A stretch of 64,000 bases of DNA from Clostridium saudiense (GTDB taxonomy: Bacteria > Bacillota > Clostridia > Clostridiales > Clostridiaceae). The position numbers were made by a program, and so were the translations under genes. Numbering within the stretch: position 1 is the first letter of the stretch; the number at the start of each line of letters is the position of its first letter. Where the stretch lies: NCBI RefSeq assembly GCF_000577815.1, contig NZ_CBYM010000011.1, forward strand, positions 33,223 through 97,222, given 5' to 3'. Below, piece by piece: positions 26,507-37,200 of this stretch. The notes below the pieces were generated by a model. It saw only the letters and a list, made by a program, of their open reading frames with translations. It did no database searches and had not been told where the DNA came from.

Positions 26507-27922
26507 CTATATGCTTTTTATTTGCTTTTTAAACACATACATTTTCTTATCAGCTTCTTTATATATTTCAATTAGAGGTCTTTTATCACCATTACCTCTA
26601 TTAAAATATCCATAAGAAATTTCTAATTTACAAATTTTATTATAATTATAATCTTCTATTTTTTCTTTCATATCATCTATCTTTGACTTAATTACTTCTA
26701 TATCAATATTATTTAAAATTGCTATAAACTCATCTCCGCCCATTCTTCCAACAAATCCTATGCTTCCTAATGTTTCTTGAAGTATACCTGCAAATTTAAT
26801 TAGTAATTCATCTCCTATATGATGTCCAAAATTATCATTAACATATTTAAAATTATTTAAATCAAATGATACTATTGTTATATTAGATTTATACTTGTTG
26901 TCTAACTCCTTAAATTTTATATCTACTGCTGCTCTATTATTTGTATTTGTTAATCCATCTGTATAAGCTAACCTATGATTTTCAATATTCTTATAAATTA
27001 TTCTCACTCCAAAAATAATTAATAAGAATCCAGAAGTTAGAGCCAATAATTGAAATATTACAAATTTATTGAATCCTGATAATACTTCATCCTTTGGAAT
27101 TAAAAATACAGCATTCCATTTAACCGAATCTAATGGATTAAAGTTTGCGTAATATGTCTCTCCATTTAATTTTACTTTTCCTAAAGACGTTTCACCTTTA
27201 TTAATTCCTTCTCTTAAGAAATCTATGTTATTAGATTTCCCTTAAAAATCTTCAAAAATATTTTTTGAGTCATGTACAAATTGCATATCTTTATGTGCTA
27301 CATAATCACCATTATTATTAATTAAAAAGCTGTAACCACTCTTTCCAACAACTTTATTTTTAAATATATTATATATTTTATTTAAATCAATTACTCCACA
27401 AAGTGCTCCAACCTTCTTTTTACCTTTATATATAGATACGCTTAATGTAGTTATTGATCTATTTTGATGAACTTCCATGAAAGGCTCTGTTACAAATCTT
27501 TCATTATCTATGACATCATGAAAAAAATCTTCATGAGATTGGTCTTTAACTTCATTTCTATTAACATAATATCCATTACCTAGCATGTCCATTATTATAA
27601 AATGTTCAAAATTTAATAAAGTTTCCTGCCCCTTTAAAAATGAATATTGTTCATCCCAATTCATGTTATAGATATTTTCATTATTAGCCAAATAACTTAA
27701 GATTTTAAAACTGTACTCAAAGTATTCTTCAATGGATTCTTTACATTGATTTCCATTATCTTCAAGGCTTTTTTCAATTATTCCTACTTGATTTTGTTTT
27801 GATTTATAAAATGATATTACTGAAAAAGTTAATGTTAATATAAAACATATAAATACTATTGCTATTATTACTTTTTCATTCATCTTAACTTTTACATTAT
27901 TTGTATTTTTCCTTTTGTACAT
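26507..27922 (-). pseudogene. Cache-type sensor diguanylate cyclase interrupted by one in-frame stop
   Basis: ATG 27922 opens a basic N-terminus, a membrane helix (VIIAIVFICFILTLTFSVISF) and a Cache-like extracytoplasmic sensor (FEHFIIMDMLGNGYYVN, SVSIYKGKKKVGALCGVIDL). TAA at 27242-27244 stops it after 226 codons. The same frame then continues GKSNNIDFLREGINKGE through the rest of the sensor, a second helix (LALTSGFLLIIFGVRII) and a GGDEF domain with TDGLTNTNNRAA and GRMGGDEFIAIL. The whole frame is 471 codons. The catalytic GGDEF is intact and no RxxD inhibitory site is visible. As read, the cyclase would not be made as one protein; readthrough or restart is possible. Confidence 0.85.
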
Positions 27923-28112
27923 TCTTACTACCCAATTTAAACCCTTTTTTTTCTATTTATATAATTATATTATATCTAATATCAAACAATTAAAAAAGGT
28001 TAATTCCTATTTTATACCAACTAAGTGCTAATTGTCTTAAATCTATACTACTTTAATAATTATTTATAAATTTATTGCCATATCAATGCTAAACTTTTGT
28101 ATGTACATAAAT
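27923..28112. other. Upstream region of the broken GGDEF gene
   Basis: A/T-rich, non-coding; contains the GGDEF promoter and the 3' side of the rlmD terminator. No riboswitch landmarks were found. Confidence 0.3.
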
Positions 28113-28149
28113 AAAAAAAGAATTAGATAATACATTTATTATCTAATTC
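28113..28149 (-). terminator. Terminator of rlmD
   Basis: A 13-bp stem GAATTAGATAATA and its complement, then T7 on the minus strand. Between it and the rlmD stop (28150-28277) lies a second inverted repeat, GGCTGT...ACAGCC (28200-28245), without a T-run. Confidence 0.9.
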
Positions 28150-28277
28150 CCTCATTAATTATTCTATATATCTAATACACCTAGCTACGTTATCAGCAGT
28201 GGGCTGTTTCAAATCACTTGCTTCGCTCGTTCTTTGACAGCCTTTGCATGGAACGTGCCAAATACTTCTCTTCGTCA

Positions 28278-29657
28278 CTATCGTTCCTTGACAAGTAAGG
28301 CTACGTTCTCAATATGAGCTGTATGTGGGAACATATCTACTGGTTGAACAGTTGTAGTTTTATATCCATTTTCCTCTAATATAGCTAAATCTCTTGCTAA
28401 AGTACTTGGATCACAACTTACATATACTATTCTTTCTGCATTTATATTTGTTATGGCATTTAATAGTTTAACATCACAACCTTTTCTAGGTGGGTCTACA
28501 ACCACAACATCAGCCTTTATTCCTTTGTTAATTAAATCTGGTATAACAATTTCTGATTCACCAACAAAGAATTCAACATTATCAACATTATTTTCTTTTG
28601 CATTTATATTAGCATTTTCAATAGCTTGTGGAATAATTTCTACTCCATAAACCTTCTTAGCCTTTTGTGATAAGAATAAAGTAATTGTTCCCGTTCCACA
28701 ATATGCATCAAATACAGTTTCATCTCCACTTAATTCTGCATATTCAAGAGCCTTACCATATAACACCTCTGTTTGAATAGGATTGACTTGGAAGAATGAT
28801 AATGGTGAAATATTAAATTTGAAATCACCTATATAATCACTTATAGTAGGCTCTCCCCATAATGTTATACACTCTTGCCCTAATATTACATTTGTAGGCT
28901 TAGAGTTAATATTTTGAACTATACTTTTAATTCCTGGTATATTATCCACCATTAATTTTATAAATTCATCTTTGTTTGGTAACTTAGCTCCATTAGTAAC
29001 TAATACAACCATTACTTCATCAGTTTTAAAACCACGTCTAATCATTACATGTCTAAGTATTCCACTTTCATCATACTTTCCATCAACATTATATGGTTTT
29101 ATATTATTCTTTTTAATCCATTCTCTAGTCAATTGTACTACTTTATCTGCAACCTCATCTTGAATCAAGCATGTTTCCATATCTATTATTTCATGACTTC
29201 TTGGTGCAAAGAATCCTATTTTTAATTCTCCATTTACCATTCCAATAGGTAATTGAACTTTATTTCTATATCTCCAAGGTTCTTTCATACCTAGTGGGAA
29301 TTTTACTATTCCTTCATCAAGTTTGCCTATTTTACTTATACAATCCTTAACTCTTTCAAATTTGAAATTCAATTGTTCATTATATGTAGAATGCTGTAAT
29401 TTGCATCCTCCACATCTTTTATGTATGTTACACTTTGCTTCACATCTTTCTGATGATGGCTCTATTATGTCTACTAATTTACCATATGCAAAATTCTTTT
29501 TAACTTTTACTATCCTTGCATTAACTCTTTCTCCTTTTAATGCGCCTTCTACAAATACAGGAAAAGTATCATTTACTTTTGCTATTCCTTCTCCTTCATA
29601 TCCTTGTGAAATAATATCAAGTATATATTCCTTATTTTTTTCTATCAAATCTATCAC
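28278..29657 (-). CDS. rlmD: 23S rRNA (uracil-5-)-methyltransferase, RlmD/RlmCD type
   Basis: 459 residues. An N-terminal TRAM domain (about 10-65) precedes the iron-sulfur Cys set [18 protein letters not shown]. The methyltransferase part has [16 protein letters not shown] (SAM site), [11 protein letters not shown], and the nucleophile in [13 protein letters not shown]. It makes 5-methyluridine in 23S rRNA. Start ATG 29657. An 80-base candidate transcript with its own terminator lies upstream. Confidence 0.93.
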   Translation of the reverse strand: MIDLIEKNKEYILDIISQGYEGEGIAKVNDTFPVFVEGALKGERVNARIVKVKKNFAYGKLVDIIEPSSERCEAKCNIHKRCGGCKLQHSTYNEQLNFKFERVKDCISKIGKLDEGIVKFPLGMKEPWRYRNKVQLPIGMVNGELKIGFFAPRSHEIIDMETCLIQDEVADKVVQLTREWIKKNNIKPYNVDGKYDESGILRHVMIRRGFKTDEVMVVLVTNGAKLPNKDEFIKLMVDNIPGIKSIVQNINSKPTNVILGQECITLWGEPTISDYIGDFKFNISPLSFFQVNPIQTEVLYGKALEYAELSGDETVFDAYCGTGTITLFLSQKAKKVYGVEIIPQAIENANINAKENNVDNVEFFVGESEIVIPDLINKGIKADVVVVDPPRKGCDVKLLNAITNINAERIVYVSCDPSTLARDLAILEENGYKTTTVQPVDMFPHTAHIENVALLVKER

Positions 29658-29745
29658 CTATCAATCTTCTTATGTTATTCTAACAAACTATTAATATTAT
29701 ATACCAAACTACTAATGTAATAAACATACCATATCTTTTTTATGT

Positions 29746-29769
29746 AAAAAAAAGACACCTTTCGGTGCC
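29746..29769 (-). terminator. Hairpin terminator upstream of rlmD
   Basis: GGCACC, a GAAA tetraloop and GGTGTC, followed by T8 on the minus strand, about 90 bp before the rlmD start. It ends the candidate small RNA 29746-29835 or acts as a leader attenuator. Confidence 0.8.
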
Positions 29770-29835
29770 AAATAATGAAATCAGTTGCCTTTACCATTTT
29801 AATTCTTTCGAACTTACTCTGATATTATCAATTAT
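29746..29835 (-). ncRNA. Candidate small RNA or rlmD leader
   Basis: A minus-strand promoter (TTGATA, 17 bp, TAATAT at about 29823-29851) is followed by a stretch with AGAGTAAGTTCGAAAGAATT, then GGTAAAGGCAACTGATTTCA and the strong tetraloop terminator. The product would be about 75-80 bases. I do not recognise a known RNA class. It could be a stand-alone RNA or an attenuator of rlmD. Confidence 0.4.
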
Positions 29836-30017
29836 ACCCTAATTTATCAAGTCTATTTGTAAACTTTTTGTTAACTTTTTATAAAAAATAGTATTTTTGA
29901 TATGATATCTTGCAGTTTTTAAGCATTTTATATTTGCTTATGAATAATTTTATGCATTTTTTCTTTCTAGAATAACTTAAATAATAAAATTTTCTTTGAT
30001 AATACTTTATAAAGAAC
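29836..30017. other. Gap between pyk terminator and the small-RNA promoter
   Basis: A/T-rich, no ORF and no clear structure besides the promoter noted at its lower edge. Confidence 0.3.
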
Positions 30018-30055
30018 AAAAAAATAAGAAGTGCAAATTTACACTTCTTATTTTA
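30018..30055 (-). terminator. Terminator of the pfkA-pyk operon
   Basis: TAAGAAGTGTAAA/TTTGCACTTCTTA stem followed by a T-run on the minus strand, right after the pyk stop. Confidence 0.85.
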
Positions 30056-30062
30056 TGTTAAA

Positions 30063-31475
30063 TTATTCTACTACACTTACTTTTAAAAGGTTAGTTGATC
30101 CAACTTGATCTAATCCAGCAGCTATTACAACTGTGTCTCCAGCTTTAGCAAATCCATTTTCAACTGCTATCTTAGTAGCGTTAGCCATCATAGCATCTGT
30201 TGAATTTTGGTCTTCAGCAACTACTGGGTAAACTCCGAAGCAGAATGCTAAGCTCTTAGCAACTTTTTCACATGGAGTTACAGCTACGATTGGGCATTCT
30301 GGTCTGCATTGAGAAATTCTTCTTGCAGTTGCTCCACTCTTAGTTGAAGAAACTATTGCAGCAGCGTTTAATTCGTTAGCAGCATTGCAAGCAGCTCTTG
30401 AAATAACTCCTGATACAGCTGGAATGTGAGATTTAGCTGTTGAAACAGCTGTTTCATAGTTTAATTTAGTTTCAGCTTCAACAGCTATTTTAGCCATTGT
30501 TTGAACTGATTCTACTGGCCAATCTCCGTTAGCTGATTCCCCAGATAACATGATTGCATCTGTTCCATCTAATATAGCATTAGCTACGTCAGAAACTTCT
30601 GCTCTTGTTGGTCTTGGGTTTCTCATCATAGAATCTAACATTTGAGTTGCAGTTACAACTGGCTTTCCAGCAGCGTTACATTTTTCGATCATCATCTTTT
30701 GAACAGCTGGTAACTTTTCAAATGGAATTTCAACTCCTAGGTCTCCTCTAGCAACCATTAATCCGTCAGAAACTGCTAATATTGAATCTATGTTATCAAC
30801 ACCTTCTTGGTTTTCGATCTTAGAGATGATTTGGATGTGTTCTCCACCATTTTCATTTAATATTTGTCTGATTGTTTCAACGTCTGAAGCTTTTCTTATG
30901 AATGAAGCAGCTACAGCATTTACTCCGATTTCACAACCGAATTTTAAGTCAGCTATATCTTTTTCAGTTAAAGCTGGTAACTTAATTGAAACTCCAGGAA
31001 CGTTAACTCCTTTGTGAGTTGCAACAAATCCAGTGTTTTGAACTATACAGTGGATTTTGTTTCCTTCGATTGATTCAACTGTTAATCCTACTAAACCGTC
31101 ATCGATAAGGATAGTGTCTCCTGGTTTAACATCATTAGCTAATCCAGCATATGTTACTGAACACTCTTCAGTGTTACCAACCACGTCTCCACCTGCATGT
31201 ACAGTGAATTTAGCCCCTGCTTGTAATTCAACTTTCTTAGGTTCAAATTTACCAGTTCTTATTTCTGGTCCTTTTGTATCTAACATAACAGCGATTTCTT
31301 TGTTGTACTTCTTAGCTAATTCTTTAACTAAGTTAATTCTTGCTGCATGTTCTTCGTGATCTCCATGAGAGAAGTTATGTCTTGAAACGTTCATTCCTGC
31401 TTCAATTATTTGTGATAATATTTCTGGGTTTTCACTAGCTGGACCGATAGTGCAAATGATTTTAGTCTTTCTCAT
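30063..31475 (-). CDS. pyk: Pyruvate kinase
   Basis: 470 residues: the standard TIM-barrel form without the extra C-terminal PEP-utiliser domain of Bacillus. KIICTIGPASENPE is the N-terminus, ISKIENQEGVDNID holds the catalytic Lys and metal-binding Glu, and VARGDLGVEIPFEKLP is the barrel signature. It makes ATP and pyruvate from PEP in the last step of glycolysis. It lies 67 bp after pfkA in the usual clostridial operon. Codon use is strongly biased toward preferred codons, consistent with high expression. Confidence 0.97.
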   Translation of the reverse strand: MRKTKIICTIGPASENPEILSQIIEAGMNVSRHNFSHGDHEEHAARINLVKELAKKYNKEIAVMLDTKGPEIRTGKFEPKKVELQAGAKFTVHAGGDVVGNTEECSVTYAGLANDVKPGDTILIDDGLVGLTVESIEGNKIHCIVQNTGFVATHKGVNVPGVSIKLPALTEKDIADLKFGCEIGVNAVAASFIRKASDVETIRQILNENGGEHIQIISKIENQEGVDNIDSILAVSDGLMVARGDLGVEIPFEKLPAVQKMMIEKCNAAGKPVVTATQMLDSMMRNPRPTRAEVSDVANAILDGTDAIMLSGESANGDWPVESVQTMAKIAVEAETKLNYETAVSTAKSHIPAVSGVISRAACNAANELNAAAIVSSTKSGATARRISQCRPECPIVAVTPCEKVAKSLAFCFGVYPVVAEDQNSTDAMMANATKIAVENGFAKAGDTVVIAAGLDQVGSTNLLKVSVVE

Positions 31476-31542
31476 TTAAAACTCTCCTTTTAATCTCTAA
31501 TTTAATGTATTTTAAAATAAAATATTGGCAATATTAATTAAA

Positions 31543-32502
31543 TTATTTAGAAATCTCTTCTGAAATTTCATATAATTTTTCATCAAATGTTCTGTTTAAA
31601 GCTAAAGCTTCATCTATATCTTGGTCAAAGATTTGATTGTTCTTTATACCAACAACTTTTGAAGTTTTACCTTCCATTAAAAGTTCAATTGCTTTTGAAC
31701 CCATTCTTGAAGCTAATACTCTATCAAAAGCACTTGGAGCTCCACCTCTTTGGATGTGTCCTAATACAGTTGCTCTTGTTTCAATTCCAGTTTGAGCTTC
31801 AATATATTTAGCTAATTCAGAAGCTCCACCAACACCTTCAGCAAGTAAAACTAAGTTATGCATTTTTCCAGCTTTCTTACCTTCTAAGATAACTTTGCAT
31901 AATTCATCTTTATCATATCCTTTTTCTGGTGTAATGATGTATTCAGCTCCACAAGCTACACCTGTGTGAAGAGCAATATCTCCACAATTTCTACCCATAA
32001 CTTCTACGATAGAAACTCTTTCGTGAGAAGTTGATGTATCTCTTATTTTATCTATAGCATCAACTACAGTATTTAATGCCGTATCAAATCCTATTGTGTA
32101 ATCAGTGTAAGTTAAATCATTATCGATTGTACCAGGTAAACCTATAGTTTTTACTCCTAATTTTGATAATAACTTAGCACCAGTGAAAGATCCATCTCCA
32201 CCGATAACTACTAAAGCTTCTACACCATTATCAGCAAGAATTTGTACCGCTTCTTTTCTTACTTCTTCTTGTTTGAATTCTAAACATCTAGCAGTTCTTA
32301 AAATAGTACCGCCTCTTTGAATTATATCTGAAACAGATGATCTATTCATTGGGAATAACTCACCATTTATTAATCCAGCATATCCTCTTTGTACTCCCAT
32401 AACTTCAATACCATTATGTATTGCAGTTCTTACTACCGCTCTTATTGCAGCGTTCATTCCTGGAGCATCTCCACCACTTGTTAAAACAGCTATTTTTTTC
32501 AT
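31543..32502 (-). CDS. pfkA: 6-phosphofructokinase
   Basis: 319 residues from ATG 32502, which has a perfect GAGGAGGAA site; an in-frame extension to 32547 has none. [18 protein letters not shown] and [15 protein letters not shown] bind [22 protein letters not shown] carries the catalytic Asp, and [16 protein letters not shown] contacts fructose-6-phosphate. It commits hexose to glycolysis and is the first gene of the pfkA-pyk operon, just downstream of dnaE. Confidence 0.97.
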   Translation of the reverse strand: MKKIAVLTSGGDAPGMNAAIRAVVRTAIHNGIEVMGVQRGYAGLINGELFPMNRSSVSDIIQRGGTILRTARCLEFKQEEVRKEAVQILADNGVEALVVIGGDGSFTGAKLLSKLGVKTIGLPGTIDNDLTYTDYTIGFDTALNTVVDAIDKIRDTSTSHERVSIVEVMGRNCGDIALHTGVACGAEYIITPEKGYDKDELCKVILEGKKAGKMHNLVLLAEGVGGASELAKYIEAQTGIETRATVLGHIQRGGAPSAFDRVLASRMGSKAIELLMEGKTSKVVGIKNNQIFDQDIDEALALNRTFDEKLYEISEEISK

Positions 32503-32920
32503 AAAATATTCCTCCTCGAAACTACTAAGGACTCTGCATGTCCACACACTTTGAAATATTCCTTATTATTCTTTTATTGTTAAACTTTTTACCACCTTTT
32601 TTATTTTACTTGTAATCTCTTCTTATTGCAACTAAAATAAATATTCTTATGTCTAATTTTATCGTTTATTTACATTATTACCTGTTTATTTTGCCCTTAA
32701 TCAATTAAAATTATATAAACATTTTTTTATTTTTGTATCTTTACACATATTTCATATTAACACTTTTTTTATTATTTTTCATTAGAAAATAGAAATTATT
32801 ATCAATCTTTGTTATATAATTAACATACTTCACAGGGTAGTTTTGGTTATTTTTAGTTGAAATTTATATTGAAAAACTTTTATTATCTTATTTTATTTGT
32901 GAAATGTTACAAATTTTCAA
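32503..32920. other. pfkA upstream region
   Basis: A 420-bp A/T-rich non-coding stretch between the pfkA start and the dnaE terminator. A TATAAT-like element (about 32712-32717 on the minus strand) may be the pfkA promoter. No ORF or riboswitch landmarks were seen. Confidence 0.35.
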
Positions 32921-32971
32921 AAAAAAATATTATCTTGCTCAAAATTTTTGAATCAAGATAATATTTTTTTA
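32921..32971 (-). terminator. Terminator of dnaE
   Basis: AAATATTATCTTG and its complement form a long stem around an AT-rich loop, followed by T9 on the minus strand, just after the dnaE stop. Confidence 0.9.
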
Positions 32972-32977
32972 ACAATT

Positions 32978-34209
32978 TTACTCTACAACTTTAACATTTG
33001 AATCTCCAAAAACTTTTTTTAATTCAAATACTACTTCACTATTTAAATCAACCCACATATCTCGTGGCATTCTATAATTTTTTCTATCATTGGCAGTAAA
33101 TACATACAAGGCAGAATCACCTTTATATTCAGAAACTACGTCAATTAGCTTTTGTTTCATTGCCTTAGCCATTTGCAAATCATCAACCCTTATATATACT
33201 TTATCACTGTTTACTTTCTCTAAAGGTTCTATACTTTCACAAATAAGTTTTGGTTCTTCATCTTCTTTTATATTCACTCTACCATTAATAACTACCATTG
33301 AATCTAAATTAATTAAGTTTCTAACTTTATCTAATGTTTTAGGAAAAACAACTACTTCAATAACTCCAGTTAAATCTTCTAGCTTTAAGAAAGCCATTAT
33401 TGAATTATTTCTAGTTACTTTTTGATTTACCTCTGCTAATATTCCTCCCAATATTACTCTTTGATTATCTTGAATTAAGTGATCATCATCACCTAATCCA
33501 TCCATAATAGCTTCATATGATTGGAATATAGTTTCAATTGTAGTAGATGTCATCACCTTTAAACTTTTTTCATATTCATCTAAAGGGTGACCTGATATAT
33601 AAAGCCCTGTCATTTCCTTTTCCATTGATAATAAATTATTTTTTGCAAATTCTTTTATGTCTGGATATTTTACTTCAGGCTCTTTTATACTCTCATCTGC
33701 TATACCAAAAAGACTAATTTGCCCATCTATATTTCTCTTTTTCTCATTATATATGCTATCCATTACTTTTTCATAAACAGCTAGTAATTTTGATCTATAT
33801 ATTTTAAACTCATCAAATGCACCTGCTTTTATTAAGCTTTCTACAGCCCTTTTATTTATTGTTGATAAATCTATCTTGCTAATGAAATCAACTAAAGACT
33901 CAAAGTTACCTTTGCTTTTTCTAGCCTCAACTATTCCATCAACAACATTTACCCCAACATTTTTTATTGCTGCAAGACCAAATCTTATACTGTTTCCTTT
34001 TACAGTAAACTTTGAATAGCTTTCGTTTATATTTGGAGGTAACACTTGTATACCTAAGCTTTCTGCAAATTTTGTATAATGTGCTACTTTTTCACTTGTT
34101 CCCATAACAGAATTAACCATTGCTGCTATGGTTTCTACTGGATAGTAATGCATTAAGTATGCTGTCTGATAGCCTATTACTGCATAGGCTGCTGCATGTG
34201 ATTTATTAA
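32978..34209 (-). CDS. dnaE: dnaE exon 4 (codons 775-1184 and stop)
   Basis: Begins TTAATAAATCACATGC ([16 protein letters not shown]) and runs to the stop at 32978, ending [13 protein letters not shown]. It includes the HhH and OB-fold parts of the tail. Its first ATG ([12 protein letters not shown]) comes 19 codons into the exon, so NKSHAAAYA requires splicing. Confidence 0.92.
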
Positions 34210-37200
34210 CATTAATGTTATTATAAAGCTTTTATGCTTTATACTTCATATTTCTATAAAGATCGGACTATATCATTATCCTAATCACTTTAGGATATAG
34301 GGCACTCGTGGATATTTCACCATATAAAATTTACTTAGGCTATTTTATCTAGTCTCTGAACCTTTAACCTATTTCTAGGAGACTTGGCTGCGGATTAACC
34401 AATCCTTAAACTTTTTACTATACCTTAGATAATTACTCTAAGCCCCTAATCATATTACTATATTAGGTTAGTATTTAAGGCTCTAAGGTCTTCCCCGCAA
34501 TTCACCCTATTTGCTTTACAGCTCCTACTGTAAAGGCACTCTTTATTTCGTTCCACTTATTATATTTTCTTTCTAACTTTATAGTTGATTTATCATACAA
34601 ATAGTTAAATATATTATCAAACTCTTTTTTTGCATTTATTTTTAGACACTTTATCTTTTCTGTCTTTGTATCATATAATTTCACATAATTAAATTTAGTT
34701 TCTCTTTTAATTTCATTAAGAAACGATTCAGTTCCTAGAATCATAAAGCAATATGTTGGATAAATATATTTTATAATTCCTTCATTAGCTTTATAATAAC
34801 TAGTATTATGAGATAATATTATACTTCCATCTCCATCAAAATAACCTCTTATAAAATGCCTTATTAAAGCCTTATCAATATTAGGCAATTTATCCATCGT
34901 TAGCGATTTATTGGGATATAATCCTATTTCCCTCAATCTAGTTGCCATTATTTTAGAGGAAAAACTTAATGAATATCCTTCTTTAGAATTTTCAAAACCA
35001 CCCTTCTTGGTACGCCTAATATCTCCAGTAAATTGAAGCTCATTAGCCATAAACTCTAGTATCTCTAAATCATTTATAGATACTACTATATTATTATGAT
35101 TTTCATCTCCAACAAATCCATCAGCATAAATAAATTCTAATATATATGCTTTAGCTTCTGTATCAATACAAGCAAAATAACATTCATCTAAAACATATCT
35201 ATTTTTTAATCTAGTATTTATACCTTCTTCTTTTAAAACACGTCTTACAGCTCTATCTGATACATTTAAATTTTTTGAAATATCTCCCATACAGACGCCT
35301 TTATTTTTATAATAATAATTTACTATTTTGTATTTATCATAACCATTAAGTTCTCTATAATTTTTAAACAAACTTATATTCACCTCTATGAATATAATTT
35401 CTAAATTATAGGTAAATTATACATAATAATCATTAACTTTCTTATAGAATGCATACGAAGCAAAGTCCATCATCTGGTCGAAAATTTCATTTGCCGCTTT
35501 TTCACTTATGCCATTTCTCAGACAACCTGGTACTTCTACATTACCATTTTCATCTACTATTCCATATATAAAATTCTTTCTTTCTTGCTCCATTACACTG
35601 TGCTTTTTCTTTGACATGGCTCTTCTAACCATATCACTTCTTCCAAGTGAGTATCCACCTAGATCTCTAACAATCTGCATAACTTGTTATAGTGATAGGT
35701 AACTCTACCTTCGTCTTAACGGTCAGGTTTTGTTTTCCCCCACTTCACACCGTACATGCGACTTTCATCGCATACGGCGTTCCATTAATTATTACAAATG
35801 TATTTCATTCTCTCGTATTTTCTTTTAAGATATAGTGTTGAATCATTATACATATATTCAAATAGTTCTCTTGAAAACTTTTTTCCACCTAAGAAGTAAC
35901 ATATATTTTTACTTTTAGTATTAAATATGCTCAAATCACATCTATTTAACTCAACTAGAATTCTATTTACTAGATTATTACTCCCAACAAACCCACTCCT
36001 AAATCTCCTTATATCTGTTATTCCATCTCCATCAAAAACTCCTCTTATGAAATCTCTAATATATACTTTAGGTATATTATCTGGAAAAATTTCAAATCCT
36101 GTTTTTTGAGGTACAATCCCATAATTACTAAGACTTTCACACATATGCCTTGATGTCAAACTCACATAACAACTTGGATTTTTCCCACATTTCATTTTTG
36201 CTTCATTTATCCATTTTCTAATAGTTGCTTCATTTGCTCCTATGAGACAAGCTACTTTTTGAGCTGAATAACCAACTAAATAATATTCTATTGCTTTCTT
36301 TTTTGTTTCAACACTATATTTCACTTAGACAACCTCTAATTGTATTATTTTCCAAACAATTAGAGAATATACATTTGCTTAACTAACTATGCCCCTTCGC
36401 TCCATAAAAATTACTTTACTTCATCACTACTACAGGCTGCTGCCCTTATTCTTTGTGAATCATTTCCTATTCACTAGTACCATCGGATTTCAACATCCTT
36501 AACATTTACTGAATAAGTTCAAACGTTCCTATCATTCTATCTTTACATATTAACTTAGGCCTTCTCTATGAACCGTCAAGTGCCTTTTTGCTATCTTAAG
36601 GTAAGCTAAAAGCAATTATTTTTTAATAATTATAATTTAAATAACCAAGAATACTTAAATTACACTTGAATCTAAATACTTTCTCTTCGTACTTTAATGG
36701 TTAACGATTCTTCAAACGAGAATTTCTTTCGTAGCCATATTAATTTTATAGACCCCCGATTACTTCTCTAACCACTTCCCAGGTCTGATTTTCACCGACT
36801 TCAACGAGCTTCATACATATTCATGTTGAACTAAATATGCATGTCGTAGTATTAGGGAAGAACTACCTTAATTAGTTCTTAAAAGGTATTTCACCTTTAA
36901 TATCAAATGATAAGTTAGATAAATATTTATCCCTACAATTTTATACTACATTTCTATAGTTTTTGTATTTGTAGAACGTTTCGCACCTTGATATACCATT
37001 ACCCCATATGTGACATCCAGTATACTTTCAAGTTCTGGTGTCTCATAATGCACACTGTCTTTATTTCTTTTACCTTCTATATATCTCGGAATCTCAGCCA
37101 TAGGACCTGGTCTATATAAAGATATACCAGCTATGATATCTTCTAAGCAGTCTGGCTTAAGTTCCTTCATGAATGATGTCATTCCTGGAGATTCTAATTG

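Noticed and set aside
31587..31811. Plus-strand frames opposite pfkA, pyk, rlmD and others
   Set aside because: They are antisense shadows of strongly coding minus-strand genes, without ribosome sites or family-like sequence.
35689..36986. Intron 2 as a third group I intron
   Set aside because: The only join restoring VYQEQ leaves G before and T at the end of the intron, which breaks group I rules. No P/Q/R/S elements were found, while GUGYG, AY and domain V are all present.
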